Assembly (NCBI GenBank): GCA_003021705.1
Contig: PXRJ01000009.1
Span: 1-53,660, forward strand
Length of the DNA: 53,660 nt
Reading direction: 5' to 3'
DNA from: Halobacteriales archaeon QS_3_64_16
GTDB taxonomy: Archaea > Halobacteriota > Halobacteria > Halobacteriales > Halococcaceae
The notes under the pieces are model-generated. The model ran no database searches. It was not told the DNA's origin and saw nothing but the letters and a program-made list of their open reading frames with translations. A program made the translations under genes and the position numbers. The first letter of the stretch is position 1, and each line of letters begins with the position of its first letter. Positions 32,502 to 42,203 of this stretch are shown in pieces.

Positions 32502-34769
32502 CTACTCGTTCAACTCGCTCGCAAGCTCCTCGTAGAGCGCCTCCGCGACCGCCTCGCGCTCGCCCAAGAGGAACTCGAAGCGACTGTCCGCTCCCCCTCG
32601 TGCTGAAAGCCCTGCTTCGGGGACCTCCTCGCGGGCCGCCGCTGCGACCGCACGATCGTCGACTGGCTCGCTGCTCCGGTAGCGCAGTTCGTCCTCGCCG
32701 AGTCCGACCGTCACCGTCGGGCCCTCAGCCTCGCGTTCCGCTCCCTCCGAGCCGTCGGCGACGCCCCGGCGGTGCAGTTCGTCGAGCAACACGCCGACCG
32801 GCGGGAAGTCATAGCCGTGCGTGAAGGCCGCGGTATCGAGTATCGTAAGCTCGATGCCCCCGATCGACCGCCGCTCGACGTTCGCTGCCGCGGTGTCGAG
32901 TTCGGTACTCAGTTCCTCGCGGTAGCGCTCAGCGATCGGCTCGGCCAACTCCGCCCGGTCGAACAGGAGATCGGAAACCAGTTCGCGCTTGTCCTCGTAG
33001 GACTGGTAGTACGCGAGCAGCGCCAAGGCCTCGTGGATCTCCCGGACTGCCCGTTCGTCGTAGCCCGCCGCACTCGCGCGCTCGGCGTAGGCTTCGGACA
33101 CACCGTCGCTGTTCGATCGCCGGTAGCTCACCGCCGGGATATGGCCGAGGTCGCCTTCGATCTCGGGATTGACTGCCAGCGCGACTGCGGCGGCCAACGT
33201 GCCTGACGTCGGCGTCTCCTCGCCCCCGCTTTCGGCGTCCGAGCGAGCACCGAGAAGTGCGTCGACGCTGTCTTCGACCTCGGGGTCGGCCCCGCTATCG
33301 ATCACGGCGGTCGAAACGTCGTAGATCGAGAGCAGATCGAACCCGTCCCGTGACGCGCGGGTCCCGCCGGTGTCGGCGAACACGAGCAAGGGGAGTTTCT
33401 CGCCGTGGCGCTCGCGATTGGTGAGCATTCGGGTGACGTCGCCGGTCGCCTCGTTCATGTCGTACTCCTCGGCGAGGGGTCGGCGATCCAGGTAGTGATA
33501 GACTGCGTCGCTTTCCCCGTGTTCGGCCCGGACGAGCGGGAGAAGCGCCCGTTCGATCGCCGCCCCCGCGGCGTACCCTTCGGCGCTCGCGCTGTGTTTG
33601 AGAATCACCGGCCGCGCGTCGAAGACGGCCCGCCGGATCGCCGTCGCGACCGCACCGATCTCCGCTTCGTGGTCCTCGAGGCCGGCTCCCTCGATGAGGG
33701 GTGGGACCTCGCCGACCTCCGCGCGGGCGTCGAGCGCGTCGTCGAGTCGCCCTTCGACCGCTTCGCGCTCGCTTTCGTCGAGAACCGCGAGTGCCTCGGT
33801 TTCGACTTGGAGGTCGCCGTTTCGCTGCTCGACGGTACCATCGAGGCCGACGACATTCCCGATTTCGACGGAGGGGTAGGCCCTGACGCCGGCTTCCTCG
33901 AAGGCCGCACACTCGACGGTGCCGGTCTCGTCGCCGATCTCGAAGATCGTCGGGCCGCCGGTCTGGTACAGGTCGACGACCTCGCCTTCGACTCGGACGG
34001 CGTCGCCCACCCGCTCGTCGAGCCTCTCGATCGCGGCCCGCTCGCGGGCCGGCTCCGATCCCGCCTCACGCGAGATGGTCGTGGCGCTCGTTTCCGTCGT
34101 TGTCGTCGTTCCACTCGTGCCCGTGTCCGCTTCCCTGTCCGCGTCGGAGCTCGTACTCGATTCGGTCGTCGCCGCCGTGTCGTCGCTGGTGTTCGTGAGT
34201 GGTTCGTCCGTCGCCGTGGTGTTCGCCGTCGCGGCCGAGGTGCCATCGGAGTCGGCGTTGCCGGGGTCGGCGATCCCGGTCCCGGTCTCAGTACCGCTAC
34301 CGGCTCCGATGCTTTCCGTTCGATCCTCAGCCGCGCGACGCCCGTTTCCCGCTTCGTCCTCCCGTACGACGCCGGTCTCTCCCTCGTCGTTTTCGGCTAC
34401 TCGATCGCCATCGGGGTTATCGACGAGCTGACCCCGGAACTCCTCGCCGGCCTGGCGGATCGACCAGGCGAGATCGACGTTCCCGTTGTCGTGCACGCCA
34501 GTCACCTGGACGTAGACCGTATCGCCCGACTCCCAATCGAGACTTTCGAGCCGACGGTCGAGTTCGCTTCGATGCAGCAGTCCGGTGACGCTGTCGCCGA
34601 TGTCGACGAACACGCCGAAATCGGCGAAGCCATCGACCGAGCCCCGGTAGAACCGGCCGGGGGGGAGCTGGCCGGCCCGCGTCCCTTCGAACTCGAAGAC
34701 GGCGTCTTCCTCGTGGATGTCACAGATGTGGCCCTCGGTCGAGGTGCCACAGATGATACAACTACCCAT
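32502..34769 (-). CDS. Zinc/S1/OB/RecJ-like (COG1107-type) DHH-family protein
   Basis: A 755-residue archaeal RecJ-related protein. From the ATG at 34769, a zinc knuckle (MGSCIICGTSTEGHICDIHE) is followed by an S1 RNA-binding domain (FYRGSVDGFADFGVFVDIGD, HRSELDRRLESLDWESGD). Next come a long Thr/Ser/Glu-rich linker (about residues 120-245), an OB fold (VRVEGEVVDLYQTGGPTIFE) and a DHH-like core. In the core the expected Asp motifs are altered: VILKHSASAEGYAAGAAIER stands where N-x-D-x-D-G is usual, and STAVIDSGADPEV where V-x-D-H-H would be. The DHHA1-like C-terminus is TVGLGEDELRYRSSEPVDDR with ARGGADSRFEFLLG. Nuclease activity is therefore doubtful. It probably binds nucleic acid. Confidence 0.8.
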   Translation of the reverse strand: MGSCIICGTSTEGHICDIHEEDAVFEFEGTRAGQLPPGRFYRGSVDGFADFGVFVDIGDSVTGLLHRSELDRRLESLDWESGDTVYVQVTGVHDNGNVDLAWSIRQAGEEFRGQLVDNPDGDRVAENDEGETGVVREDEAGNGRRAAEDRTESIGAGSGTETGTGIADPGNADSDGTSAATANTTATDEPLTNTSDDTAATTESSTSSDADREADTGTSGTTTTTETSATTISREAGSEPARERAAIERLDERVGDAVRVEGEVVDLYQTGGPTIFEIGDETGTVECAAFEEAGVRAYPSVEIGNVVGLDGTVEQRNGDLQVETEALAVLDESEREAVEGRLDDALDARAEVGEVPPLIEGAGLEDHEAEIGAVATAIRRAVFDARPVILKHSASAEGYAAGAAIERALLPLVRAEHGESDAVYHYLDRRPLAEEYDMNEATGDVTRMLTNRERHGEKLPLLVFADTGGTRASRDGFDLLSIYDVSTAVIDSGADPEVEDSVDALLGARSDAESGGEETPTSGTLAAAVALAVNPEIEGDLGHIPAVSYRRSNSDGVSEAYAERASAAGYDERAVREIHEALALLAYYQSYEDKRELVSDLLFDRAELAEPIAERYREELSTELDTAAANVERRSIGGIELTILDTAAFTHGYDFPPVGVLLDELHRRGVADGSEGAEREAEGPTVTVGLGEDELRYRSSEPVDDRAVAAAAREEVPEAGLSARGGADSRFEFLLGEREAVAEALYEELASELNE

Positions 34770-34861
34770 TAGCCCGGGAGAGGGCATCCGGCCTAAAACG
34801 GTTGTCGAAGTCCCGCCGCAACGATCGCCGTCTTCATTCCGATAGCTCCGTTTTCACTCCC

Positions 34862-35125
34862 TTACTCGAAGACCTCGCTGTCGCCTTCGAGATCTTCGAT
34901 CCCCGCTCTCAGTTCGCGGGCGGCTTCGGGGAACAGCGCGACCTGGACCTCGTTGCCGTCCGCGTCCTCGAAGACACACTTGACCCGCTTGTCCCCGAAG
35001 GCCCGGACCTCACTCGACGAGACGTCGAAGAGCTTCGCGCTTGCTTGCTTCGTACTCGGGCCGACGGTCTTGATCGCGCCGTCCTGCAGTTCGATCAGGA
35101 AGTCCTCGATCTCCAGTGCGAGCAT
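34862..35125 (-). CDS. Conserved haloarchaeal 87-residue protein
   Basis: A small acidic protein: MLALEIEDFLIELQDGAIKT, VGPSTKQASAKLFDVSSSEV, RAFGDKRVKCVFEDADGNEV, then a helical tail QVALFPEAARELRAGIEDLE. Predicted as a short mixed alpha/beta domain with no signal peptide or membrane segment. I recognise the composition as haloarchaeal but cannot name a family. It follows the RecJ-like gene's promoter region on the same strand, 92 bases upstream, and may or may not be co-transcribed with it. Confidence 0.7.
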   Translation of the reverse strand: MLALEIEDFLIELQDGAIKTVGPSTKQASAKLFDVSSSEVRAFGDKRVKCVFEDADGNEVQVALFPEAARELRAGIEDLEGDSEVFE

Positions 35126-35335
35126 ATCTTGTGACTTTGCCGCTTCGGGATAACCGTACGGGTCAGGTAGCCCTCGTCCGAACCGACCAAACCGGTCGTC
35201 CCCCCTCGACCAGCCTCTCGGTCGCCCGTGTGGGCGACGGATGCTATACGAGGACCTACCGCTCGCTCGGTGCTTCCATTGGCCCCTCTTCGTGGGTCGT
35301 CTTCCAGCGGATTTCGGCGTCCCGCGGCGCGAGCC

Positions 35336-35983
35336 TCAAGTTCCGATCAGTGCGACCGACGCGCCCGCTCCGCCGAGCAGTTCGGCGGCGGCTCGGAAGC
35401 CCCGGAAGCCGTAGCCGAAGACGATCGCCGCCGGAATCGCGCCCAGAACCGCTGCTCGTGGAAGCGAGGTGTCGTGGACGACCGCGAGGCCGATCGCGAG
35501 CAGCGCCGCCCCGTAGAGGCCACACGCCAGACGGAGAAGTGGGATCGGCGGGCCGGCGAGCACACAGGGCGCGCTCGCGTACGCGATCACTTGTACCGTC
35601 TCGCTGATTCCCGCCCGATCGGCGACGAGCGGTATCAGAAGCAGTGTCTGGATCGCGGCGACGAGATGTAAGGTCAGCGGAGCGATCAGCACGACTGCGA
35701 GTGCGAGGACGAGCGCGCGGGAGATGAGGGGCTGGCCGGCGACGGTCGGGACCGCCCCCGGAACCACCGACAGCCGGATCGCCTCCTCGATCAGCACGAC
35801 GCCCGCCGCGAAGACGAGTCCCGGTGCCTGATCGCCCGGCGCGACGCCGCTCTCGAAGAAGCGACGCGGGCGCACCAACACCTCGACCCACGCCCGCGCG
35901 AGCCCGGCCGGCCCCCGATCGCGCCCGCCGGCCGGCTCCTCGACCCACTGGGTCACGCCCGGAAAGAACGCCCGTACTTGCAT
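35336..35983 (-). CDS. Yip1-family membrane protein
   Basis: A 215-residue integral membrane protein of the Yip1/DUF1282 type. The conserved N-terminal amphipathic segment is LARAWVEVLVRPRRFFESGV with APGDQAPGLVFAAGVVLIEE, followed by five hydrophobic helices including RALVLALAVVLIAPLTLHLV and LACGLYGAALLAIGLAVVHD. The family motif of a conserved Tyr/Ala-Pro pair is visible in VIAYASAPCVLAG. The ATG at 35983 (MQVRAFFPGVTQWVEEP) is preferred over one at 36037, because the extra 18 residues lack family features. Archaeal members have no known function. Confidence 0.8.
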   Translation of the reverse strand: MQVRAFFPGVTQWVEEPAGGRDRGPAGLARAWVEVLVRPRRFFESGVAPGDQAPGLVFAAGVVLIEEAIRLSVVPGAVPTVAGQPLISRALVLALAVVLIAPLTLHLVAAIQTLLLIPLVADRAGISETVQVIAYASAPCVLAGPPIPLLRLACGLYGAALLAIGLAVVHDTSLPRAAVLGAIPAAIVFGYGFRGFRAAAELLGGAGASVALIGT

Positions 35984-36198
35984 GACCGTTGCGATACCCA
36001 CGGCCCCACCCCCACCGTCCGCTCGATCGTCGTCCAATACTTTTTCTCCTCGCTCCTTTTCCCCCGCTGCTCCTCGGCGCTGGCCTCTCCAGTCGTCCGG
36101 CAGCCGGAGCTAGCACGGTCACTCCCCGCGACGATAGTTACATTTACGTGCTAGAAAGAGCTACTACTATCTACTGATCCGATAGTCCATTCTACTCT

Positions 36199-39100
36199 AT
36201 GACGGAGAAAACATCGGTGCTACACGTCGACGACGACCCGGACTGTCTGGAGTTCGTAGCGAGAGCGATAGAACGCACGGACGAGGCGATCGACGTGTGT
36301 TCGGTCACCGACCCCGAGGCGGCCCGCTCGCGGCTCGCAGCCGAGGCCGAGCGGATCGATTGCGTCCTGAGCGAGTACGACCTGCCGGGTACCGACGGCC
36401 TCGCGCTGCTGGAAGAGCTTCGGGAGGTCGATCCCGCGATCCCCTTCGTCCTGTTCACCGATCAGGGAAGCGAGACGATAGCCGCCCGAGCGATCTCCGC
36501 GGGCGTGACCGACTACGTCCGGAAGGACGGCGATACCGACTGCGAAGCTCTCGCCGAGCGGGTGGTAGAAATCGTCTCGGAGTGCCGCCCCGAATCCGAC
36601 CGCGAACCTGGCCCCGTATCTGAAACCGGCCCCGGAGCTGTACTTCATTCCGAGCGCGACCACACCGACGATCGTTACGAGCGCCTCCTCGAGCGGTCGC
36701 CAGCGCCGATCGTTCTCTTCGAGGAAGACGCCATCGTCTATGCCAATGGGGCGGCCGCGGAGTTCTTCGGCGCGGAAAGTCCCGAGGAGATCGTCGGCAT
36801 GCCACCGATCGAGTTCGTCCACCCCGAAGATCGGGCGTTCGTCACCGAGCGTATCGAACGCGTGTTCGAGAACCAGGAGACGGTAGGAAAGATCGAGGAG
36901 CGATTCGTCGGTCTCGACGGCGAGACCCGCCATGCGACCATCGCTACCTCGCCTGTGCTCGAAGGAGGCGACGTGATGGGCCAGGCAGTATTGAACGATC
37001 ACACCGAGCGAAAGCGTGCCGAAGAGGCCCTACGCGACGAGCGGGCACTCACCGAGACGGCACTCGACTCGTTGCGGGACGTCTTCTACCTCATCGACAC
37101 CGATGGCCAGCTCGTCCGGTGGAACGATCGCGTGAGCGAAGTGACGGGTTATACCAATAGTGATATCGAGGCAATGGAACCGACGGCCTTCTTCGCCGAG
37201 GACGACCGGGAACGAGTCCTGGGAGCGATCGGCGAGGTCCTCGAGACCGGCCGTACGTCGATCACCGTCGATTTTCTGACGAAAGCCGGCGACCGAATAC
37301 CACACGAGTTCGTCGGCACCCGCCTCACCGACGCCGACGGGGAGCCAATCGGCCTGTGTGGGATCGGGCGTGACATCTCCGACCGGCAGGCCTACGAGCG
37401 CGACTTCGAGACGACGCGGGCCCGGTTCCGCTCGCTGACCGAAAACACCACCCTCGGGGTCGTGACGATCGATGCCGAGAGCACGGTCCAGTACGCGAAC
37501 GACGCCGTCGAGGATCTCTTCGGCTACTCCGCCGAGGAGTTGGTCGGCGACTCGCTTGCTACCGTTATCCCCGATCACCTCGAAGCAGCCCACTTCGAGG
37601 CGATCGCCCGGTACGTACGCGAGGGTGATCGCCGCCTCGATTGGGAATGGATCGAACTGCCCGCCCGCCACCGCGACGGTCGTGAGGTCCCGATCGGGGT
37701 CTCCTTCGGGGAGTTCACCGTCGACGGCGAAACCCGGTTCACGGGGGTGATCCGGGATATTACCGACCGGAAGGAACGCGAGGAAGCGCTCGAACGGAGC
37801 GAGGCACTGCTCGACGAGACCCAGCGGATGGCGAGTGTCGGCGGTTGGGAGCTCGACCTCGCTACCGAGGAGTTGCGATGGACCGAGGGGATCAATCGGA
37901 TCTACGGGTTCCCGACGGACTGTGATCCGACCCTCGAGACCGCGCTCGATGCTTTCCTGCCCGAGGACGCAGATGCCCTGGAGGACGCAATAAGTCGGGC
38001 GATCGAGATCGGCGAGGGCTACGATCTCGAAGCGCGCCTCCGGGGGGCCAACGGAGAGTTACGCTGGGTTCGTACCCGGGGCGAAGCCGAGCGAAACGAC
38101 GGCGAGACGGTCGCGCTCCGCGGCTCGCTACAGGACATCACCGACCGGAAGCACCGCGAACGGGACCTCGAACGCTACGAGGCGGCCATCGAGACGATCG
38201 ACGATGCGGTCTACGTGCTCGATGAGAAGGGTCGCTTCGAGTTCGTCAACGAGGCCTTCTTCGAGCTGACCGGCTATAAGGGCGAGAGCGTACTCGGTAG
38301 CGGGGTCGGATGTATCAAGGACGAACCGACGGTCGAACGCTTCGAGGCCCTCATCGAGGAGATGCTCTCGAACGGTGTCGCCGAAACCACCGTCGAGTTC
38401 GAGACCCGAACGGCAGACGGCGAGGTGATTCCCTGTGAGGACCACTTGGGACCCCGACTGGTCGATGGCGAGTTCCGTGGCGTCGCGGGCGTGATCCGCG
38501 ATGTCACCGACCGGAAGGAACGTGAAAGAGCCCTCCGAACGCTGCACGAAGCGACTCGGGGGATGATGGCGGCCGATAGCCGGCAAGCGGTAAGCGAGAT
38601 CGCCAGCGAGACCGCGACCGAGGTACTCGATCTGCCGATGAACGGGGTTCACCTCCAGAAGGGTGAGGGCGGACTCGCACCGATCGCCGTCTCGCAGGCG
38701 ACCCGGGAGACCCTCGGTGAGGTGCCGACGATCGAACCCGGTGAGGCCATCGCCTGGCAGGTCTTTAGGAGTGGCGAGCCCTTAGCCGTCGACGACGTGC
38801 GCGATAGCGAGGCCGTACTCGATCCCGGGACGCCGATCCGCTCGGAGCTGTACTTGCCGCTGGGCGATCACGGTGTGTTCGTCCTCAGCTCGACGGTCGC
38901 CGAGGATTTCACCGAGGCCGACGTCGCGCTCGCGAAGGTCCTGGCGGCGAACGTAGAGACCGCACTCGATCGGGTCGAACAGGAACGGACCTTAGAGGCG
39001 CTCCACACGGGGACCCGAGCGATGATGAACGCAGAGACCACCGAGGAAGTCTGTGGGTTGGCTGTCGAGACCGCTCGTGATGCGCTCGGCCTGCCGATCA

Positions 39101-40983
39101 CCGGGTTCTGGTCGTACGATCCCGAGGCGGTGGCGCTCCGACCGGCGGCCGTCACCGATGGGGGTCACGCGCTGTTCGAGGAGATCCCGACGTTCACCCC
39201 CGAGAACAGCCTCTCCTGGGACGTCTTTACGACTGGCGAACCGGCCGTCTATGATGACGTCAGCACACAACCCGGTGCCTACGATCCCGAGACGCCGATC
39301 GCGAGCGAGATCATCGTTCCGGTCGGCGACTACGGTGTACTGAACAGCGGCTCGACCGAGGCCGGGACGTTCGACGCCTCGGATGTCTCCGCCGCATTGA
39401 TCCTCACGGCAAACGTCGAAGCGGCACTGGAGCGCGCCGAACGCGAGGCGTTGCTCCGCGACCGGGAAACCCAACTCGCCCGGGAGCGCGACAGTCTGGC
39501 CGCGCTGTTCGAGGAGGTCCCGGACCCGATGTATCGCTACAAGCGCGTGGATGGCAGGGTGATCCCCCAAGCGGTGAATCCCGCCTTCGAGCGGGTCTTT
39601 GGCTACGAGGAAGCGCAAGTGGTCGACCGGCCGCTCACCGAGACGATCGTCCCATCGGAGAAAGCCGACGAACACGCCGATCTCACCGCTGCGGCTAGCG
39701 CCGGTGAATCGCTCAACGCGGAGATCGAACGGACCACCGCCGCCGGCCGGCGGACCTTCCTGTTGCGCAACGCTCCCATTGATGTCGATGCGGTCGATCC
39801 ATCGAGCGAGGAGCGAACGACGGGCTATGCCATCTACACCGACATCACTGAGCGCCGCGAAGCCGAGCGGTATCGGGGTCGGCTGTATGAGATCGTCGCC
39901 GACGCCGAGGCGACCTCCGAGCAGCGAGTGAATCGGTTGCTCGAGCTCGGGTGTGAACGCCTCGGCGTGGAGCGTGGCTCGCTTACGCGTATCGAGAACG
40001 ATACCCAGCGGATCGTCAACGCGTACGATCCAAGCGGGGAGATCGAACCCGGCGCGGAGTGTCCGCTCTCCCGGACGTACTGTCGCCGGACGATCGAGGG
40101 CACGGACCCGACGCTCACCGTTTCACACGCCAGCGAGAGCGACTGGGCCGATGACCCAGCCTACGAGACCTTCGGCTTCGAGACCTACGTCGGCTCGACG
40201 CTCAGCGTCGATGGCGATCCCTACGGGACGGTCTGTTTCGGCGACCGATCGCCCCGCGAGCGGGACTTCTCGGCCGTCGAGACGGCCTTCGTCGACCTCC
40301 TCACGCGGGGGATCGCGAGCGAACTCGAGCGTCGTCAGTACGAACGGGAACTCGAACGCCAGAACGAGCGCTTAGAGGGATTCGCGAGCGTCCTCAGTCA
40401 CGACCTCAGGAACCCCCTCTCGGTTGCGAAGGGCTATCTCGAGTTCCTCCCCGAGGAGGGCAACGAGGACGCTCTCGCGAAGATCGAGAACGCCCACGAT
40501 AGGATGGAGCAAATCATCGAGGACGTCCTCGCATTGACCCGTCAGGGCGAGACCGTCGTCGAGACCCAGCCCGTCGCGCTCGACGAGGTCGCCCGAGCAG
40601 CGTGGGAGCACGTCGAGACCGAAGAAGGGACACTGGAGTTCCGCACGGACCCCGGAACGATCGAGGCCGACCGAAGTCGTCTCGAGACTCTCTTCGAGAA
40701 CCTCTTCCGGAACAGCGTCGAGCACGGGGGTTCGGAGACCCGTGTCGAGGTCGGTTCGCTCGCCGATCGGAGTGGCTTTTTCCTCGCGGACGACGGCCCT
40801 GGAATCCCTGCCGAGGAGCGCGAGCAGGTCTTCGAGTACGGCCACACCACGAGTGACTCGGGCACCGGACTGGGCCTCTCGATCGTCCGGACCGTCGCCG
40901 ACGCCCACGGCTGGACGATCACGGCTGCCGAGAGCGAGAGCAGTGGGGCACGCTTCGAGCTGTCGATCCCCGAGTCCGCATAG
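36199..40983 (+). CDS. Giant receiver-PAS-GAF sensor histidine kinase
   Basis: A 1594-residue cytosolic kinase with no membrane helices. The domains, by approximate residue, are: receiver 1-130 (VLHVDDDPDCLEF); PAS 160-275, 284-400, 407-520, 536-650 and 660-770; GAF 778-925 and 933-1085; PAS 1101-1220; GAF 1228-1385; HisKA with His1401 (VLSHDLRNPLSVAKGYLEFL); HATPase to the end (N box LFENLFRNSVEHGG, G1 DDGPGIP, G2 GTGLGLSIVR). In the receiver, the expected phospho-acceptor Asp is Glu59 (CVLSEYDLPGTDG), while the Asp pair, Thr and Lys (FTDQG, VRKDG) remain. No response regulator lies nearby. The two GAFs at 778 and 933 are clear relatives (TLHEATRGMMAA and ALHTGTRAMMNA), suggesting internal duplication. 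The ligand is unknown. Confidence 0.95.
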   Translation: MTEKTSVLHVDDDPDCLEFVARAIERTDEAIDVCSVTDPEAARSRLAAEAERIDCVLSEYDLPGTDGLALLEELREVDPAIPFVLFTDQGSETIAARAISAGVTDYVRKDGDTDCEALAERVVEIVSECRPESDREPGPVSETGPGAVLHSERDHTDDRYERLLERSPAPIVLFEEDAIVYANGAAAEFFGAESPEEIVGMPPIEFVHPEDRAFVTERIERVFENQETVGKIEERFVGLDGETRHATIATSPVLEGGDVMGQAVLNDHTERKRAEEALRDERALTETALDSLRDVFYLIDTDGQLVRWNDRVSEVTGYTNSDIEAMEPTAFFAEDDRERVLGAIGEVLETGRTSITVDFLTKAGDRIPHEFVGTRLTDADGEPIGLCGIGRDISDRQAYERDFETTRARFRSLTENTTLGVVTIDAESTVQYANDAVEDLFGYSAEELVGDSLATVIPDHLEAAHFEAIARYVREGDRRLDWEWIELPARHRDGREVPIGVSFGEFTVDGETRFTGVIRDITDRKEREEALERSEALLDETQRMASVGGWELDLATEELRWTEGINRIYGFPTDCDPTLETALDAFLPEDADALEDAISRAIEIGEGYDLEARLRGANGELRWVRTRGEAERNDGETVALRGSLQDITDRKHRERDLERYEAAIETIDDAVYVLDEKGRFEFVNEAFFELTGYKGESVLGSGVGCIKDEPTVERFEALIEEMLSNGVAETTVEFETRTADGEVIPCEDHLGPRLVDGEFRGVAGVIRDVTDRKERERALRTLHEATRGMMAADSRQAVSEIASETATEVLDLPMNGVHLQKGEGGLAPIAVSQATRETLGEVPTIEPGEAIAWQVFRSGEPLAVDDVRDSEAVLDPGTPIRSELYLPLGDHGVFVLSSTVAEDFTEADVALAKVLAANVETALDRVEQERTLEALHTGTRAMMNAETTEEVCGLAVETARDALGLPITGFWSYDPEAVALRPAAVTDGGHALFEEIPTFTPENSLSWDVFTTGEPAVYDDVSTQPGAYDPETPIASEIIVPVGDYGVLNSGSTEAGTFDASDVSAALILTANVEAALERAEREALLRDRETQLARERDSLAALFEEVPDPMYRYKRVDGRVIPQAVNPAFERVFGYEEAQVVDRPLTETIVPSEKADEHADLTAAASAGESLNAEIERTTAAGRRTFLLRNAPIDVDAVDPSSEERTTGYAIYTDITERREAERYRGRLYEIVADAEATSEQRVNRLLELGCERLGVERGSLTRIENDTQRIVNAYDPSGEIEPGAECPLSRTYCRRTIEGTDPTLTVSHASESDWADDPAYETFGFETYVGSTLSVDGDPYGTVCFGDRSPRERDFSAVETAFVDLLTRGIASELERRQYERELERQNERLEGFASVLSHDLRNPLSVAKGYLEFLPEEGNEDALAKIENAHDRMEQIIEDVLALTRQGETVVETQPVALDEVARAAWEHVETEEGTLEFRTDPGTIEADRSRLETLFENLFRNSVEHGGSETRVEVGSLADRSGFFLADDGPGIPAEEREQVFEYGHTTSDSGTGLGLSIVRTVADAHGWTITAAESESSGARFELSIPESA

Positions 40984-41123
40984 GCCCCACCGATCGGTCG
41001 ATCGTCCAGTCGTTCGACTCCGTGGTCGCTCGCGTTCACTCCGAACTCGTCTGCGAGCCGTCCGGCGACCGCTCGCGGCGAGTGTGGTGACCGCCGCTGC
41101 GTTCCCAAATCTCTCGGGATGGC

Positions 41124-42104
41124 CTACTGCCGCAGGCGCACGGTCGTCTCACCTCCCTCGTCCTGGTTCACTACCTCGACGATCCCGTCCGCCGCGAGCT
41201 CGGCGGCGAGTTCGCGGAGCCAAGCCCGTCCGTAGGTGCCCTCCGGCGCGTAATCGACCCGTACTCTCGGACCCAGGTCGTCGAGCTCAACTGTCTCCTG
41301 AGTTCGCAGGACATCGACGATCCGGCCCCGGAACTGTCGGCGGCTCCCCTCGAAGGGGCTCTGGGTCGGGACGTCCGGCGCGCTGAAATCCCCGCTGGCG
41401 TACGCATCACACCACTCGCGCCAGGGACACTCTTTCTCGTCGCACCGGGGAGACTTCTCGCAGGTCGTGCCCCCCAGTTCCATGATCGCGTTGTTCCACG
41501 CCCGCGACTCGTTGGGGGGCATGAGCTCGCCCGCGCTCGCCTCGAACGCTCCTTTCTCGTCGGGCACCGAGAAGGCTCGATAGAGCACGCGTTTGACGTT
41601 CGTATCGACGACCGCCTCGCCACTATTAAAAGCGAAACTCGCGACGGCATTCGCCGTATAGGGCCCGACTCCCTGTAGTGCCTGTAGGCCGTCGGGGTCG
41701 CGTGGGAACTCGCCGTCGAAGTCCTCCACTACCTGTCCAGCAGCCTCGTGAAGGTACTTCGCGCGATTGTTATACCCCAGGCGATGCTCGCTCCAGAAAC
41801 TCACCACCGCCGAGCGATCCGCGCTCGCGAGTTCGGCGACCGTCGGCCAGCGTTCGAGGAAGTCACCCCAAGCTTTCACTACCCGGTCGAGCTGGGTCTG
41901 CTGGCTCATCACCTCCGAGACGAGGATCGCGTAGGGGTCGTCGGTCTCCCGCCAAGGAAATTCGCGGTGGTCGTTTTCGTACCACACGAGCAAGGCCTCA
42001 CGAACCGCCTCGAGGTCGGTCGGTAGCCTCTCCCGGCTCCCATCCTCGGCCGCCGCCGTCGATGGGTCGTCGCTTTTCCCTTCTTCGGTCACACCCTCTC
42101 CCAT
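41124..42104 (-). CDS. mutY: A/G-specific adenine glycosylase MutY
   Basis: A 326-residue base-excision repair glycosylase that removes adenine paired with 8-oxoguanine. Visible features are FPWRETDDPYAILVSEVMSQ with QTQLDRV (catalytic Glu64 in SEVMSQQT), the helix-hairpin-helix LQALQGVGPYTANAVASFAF, the catalytic Asp in VVDTNVKRVLYRAF, and an iron-sulfur loop TTCEKSPRCDEKECPWREWC with spacing C-x5-C-x4-C-x5-C, which is wider in the middle than the bacterial C-x6-C-x2-C-x5-C. The C-terminal domain is short compared with bacterial MutY. The ATG at 42104 (MGEGVTEEGKSDD) is chosen; the longer frame to 42266 runs over the divergent restriction gene's start. Confidence 0.93.
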   Translation of the reverse strand: MGEGVTEEGKSDDPSTAAAEDGSRERLPTDLEAVREALLVWYENDHREFPWRETDDPYAILVSEVMSQQTQLDRVVKAWGDFLERWPTVAELASADRSAVVSFWSEHRLGYNNRAKYLHEAAGQVVEDFDGEFPRDPDGLQALQGVGPYTANAVASFAFNSGEAVVDTNVKRVLYRAFSVPDEKGAFEASAGELMPPNESRAWNNAIMELGGTTCEKSPRCDEKECPWREWCDAYASGDFSAPDVPTQSPFEGSRRQFRGRIVDVLRTQETVELDDLGPRVRVDYAPEGTYGRAWLRELAAELAADGIVEVVNQDEGGETTVRLRQ

Positions 42105-42203
42105 GCTCCCTTCTATCCCTCGTCCGTGGATTAGGTATGGCGATTCCGGCAGTCGTCGCGGCACAACGCCTATTGAGCCTCGATTCGTTTCGTTGCTCAT
42201 TCT

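Noticed and set aside
33405..34772. 455-codon plus-strand frame across the RecJ-like gene
   Set aside because: Antisense shadow; the minus strand shows zinc, S1 and OB domains.
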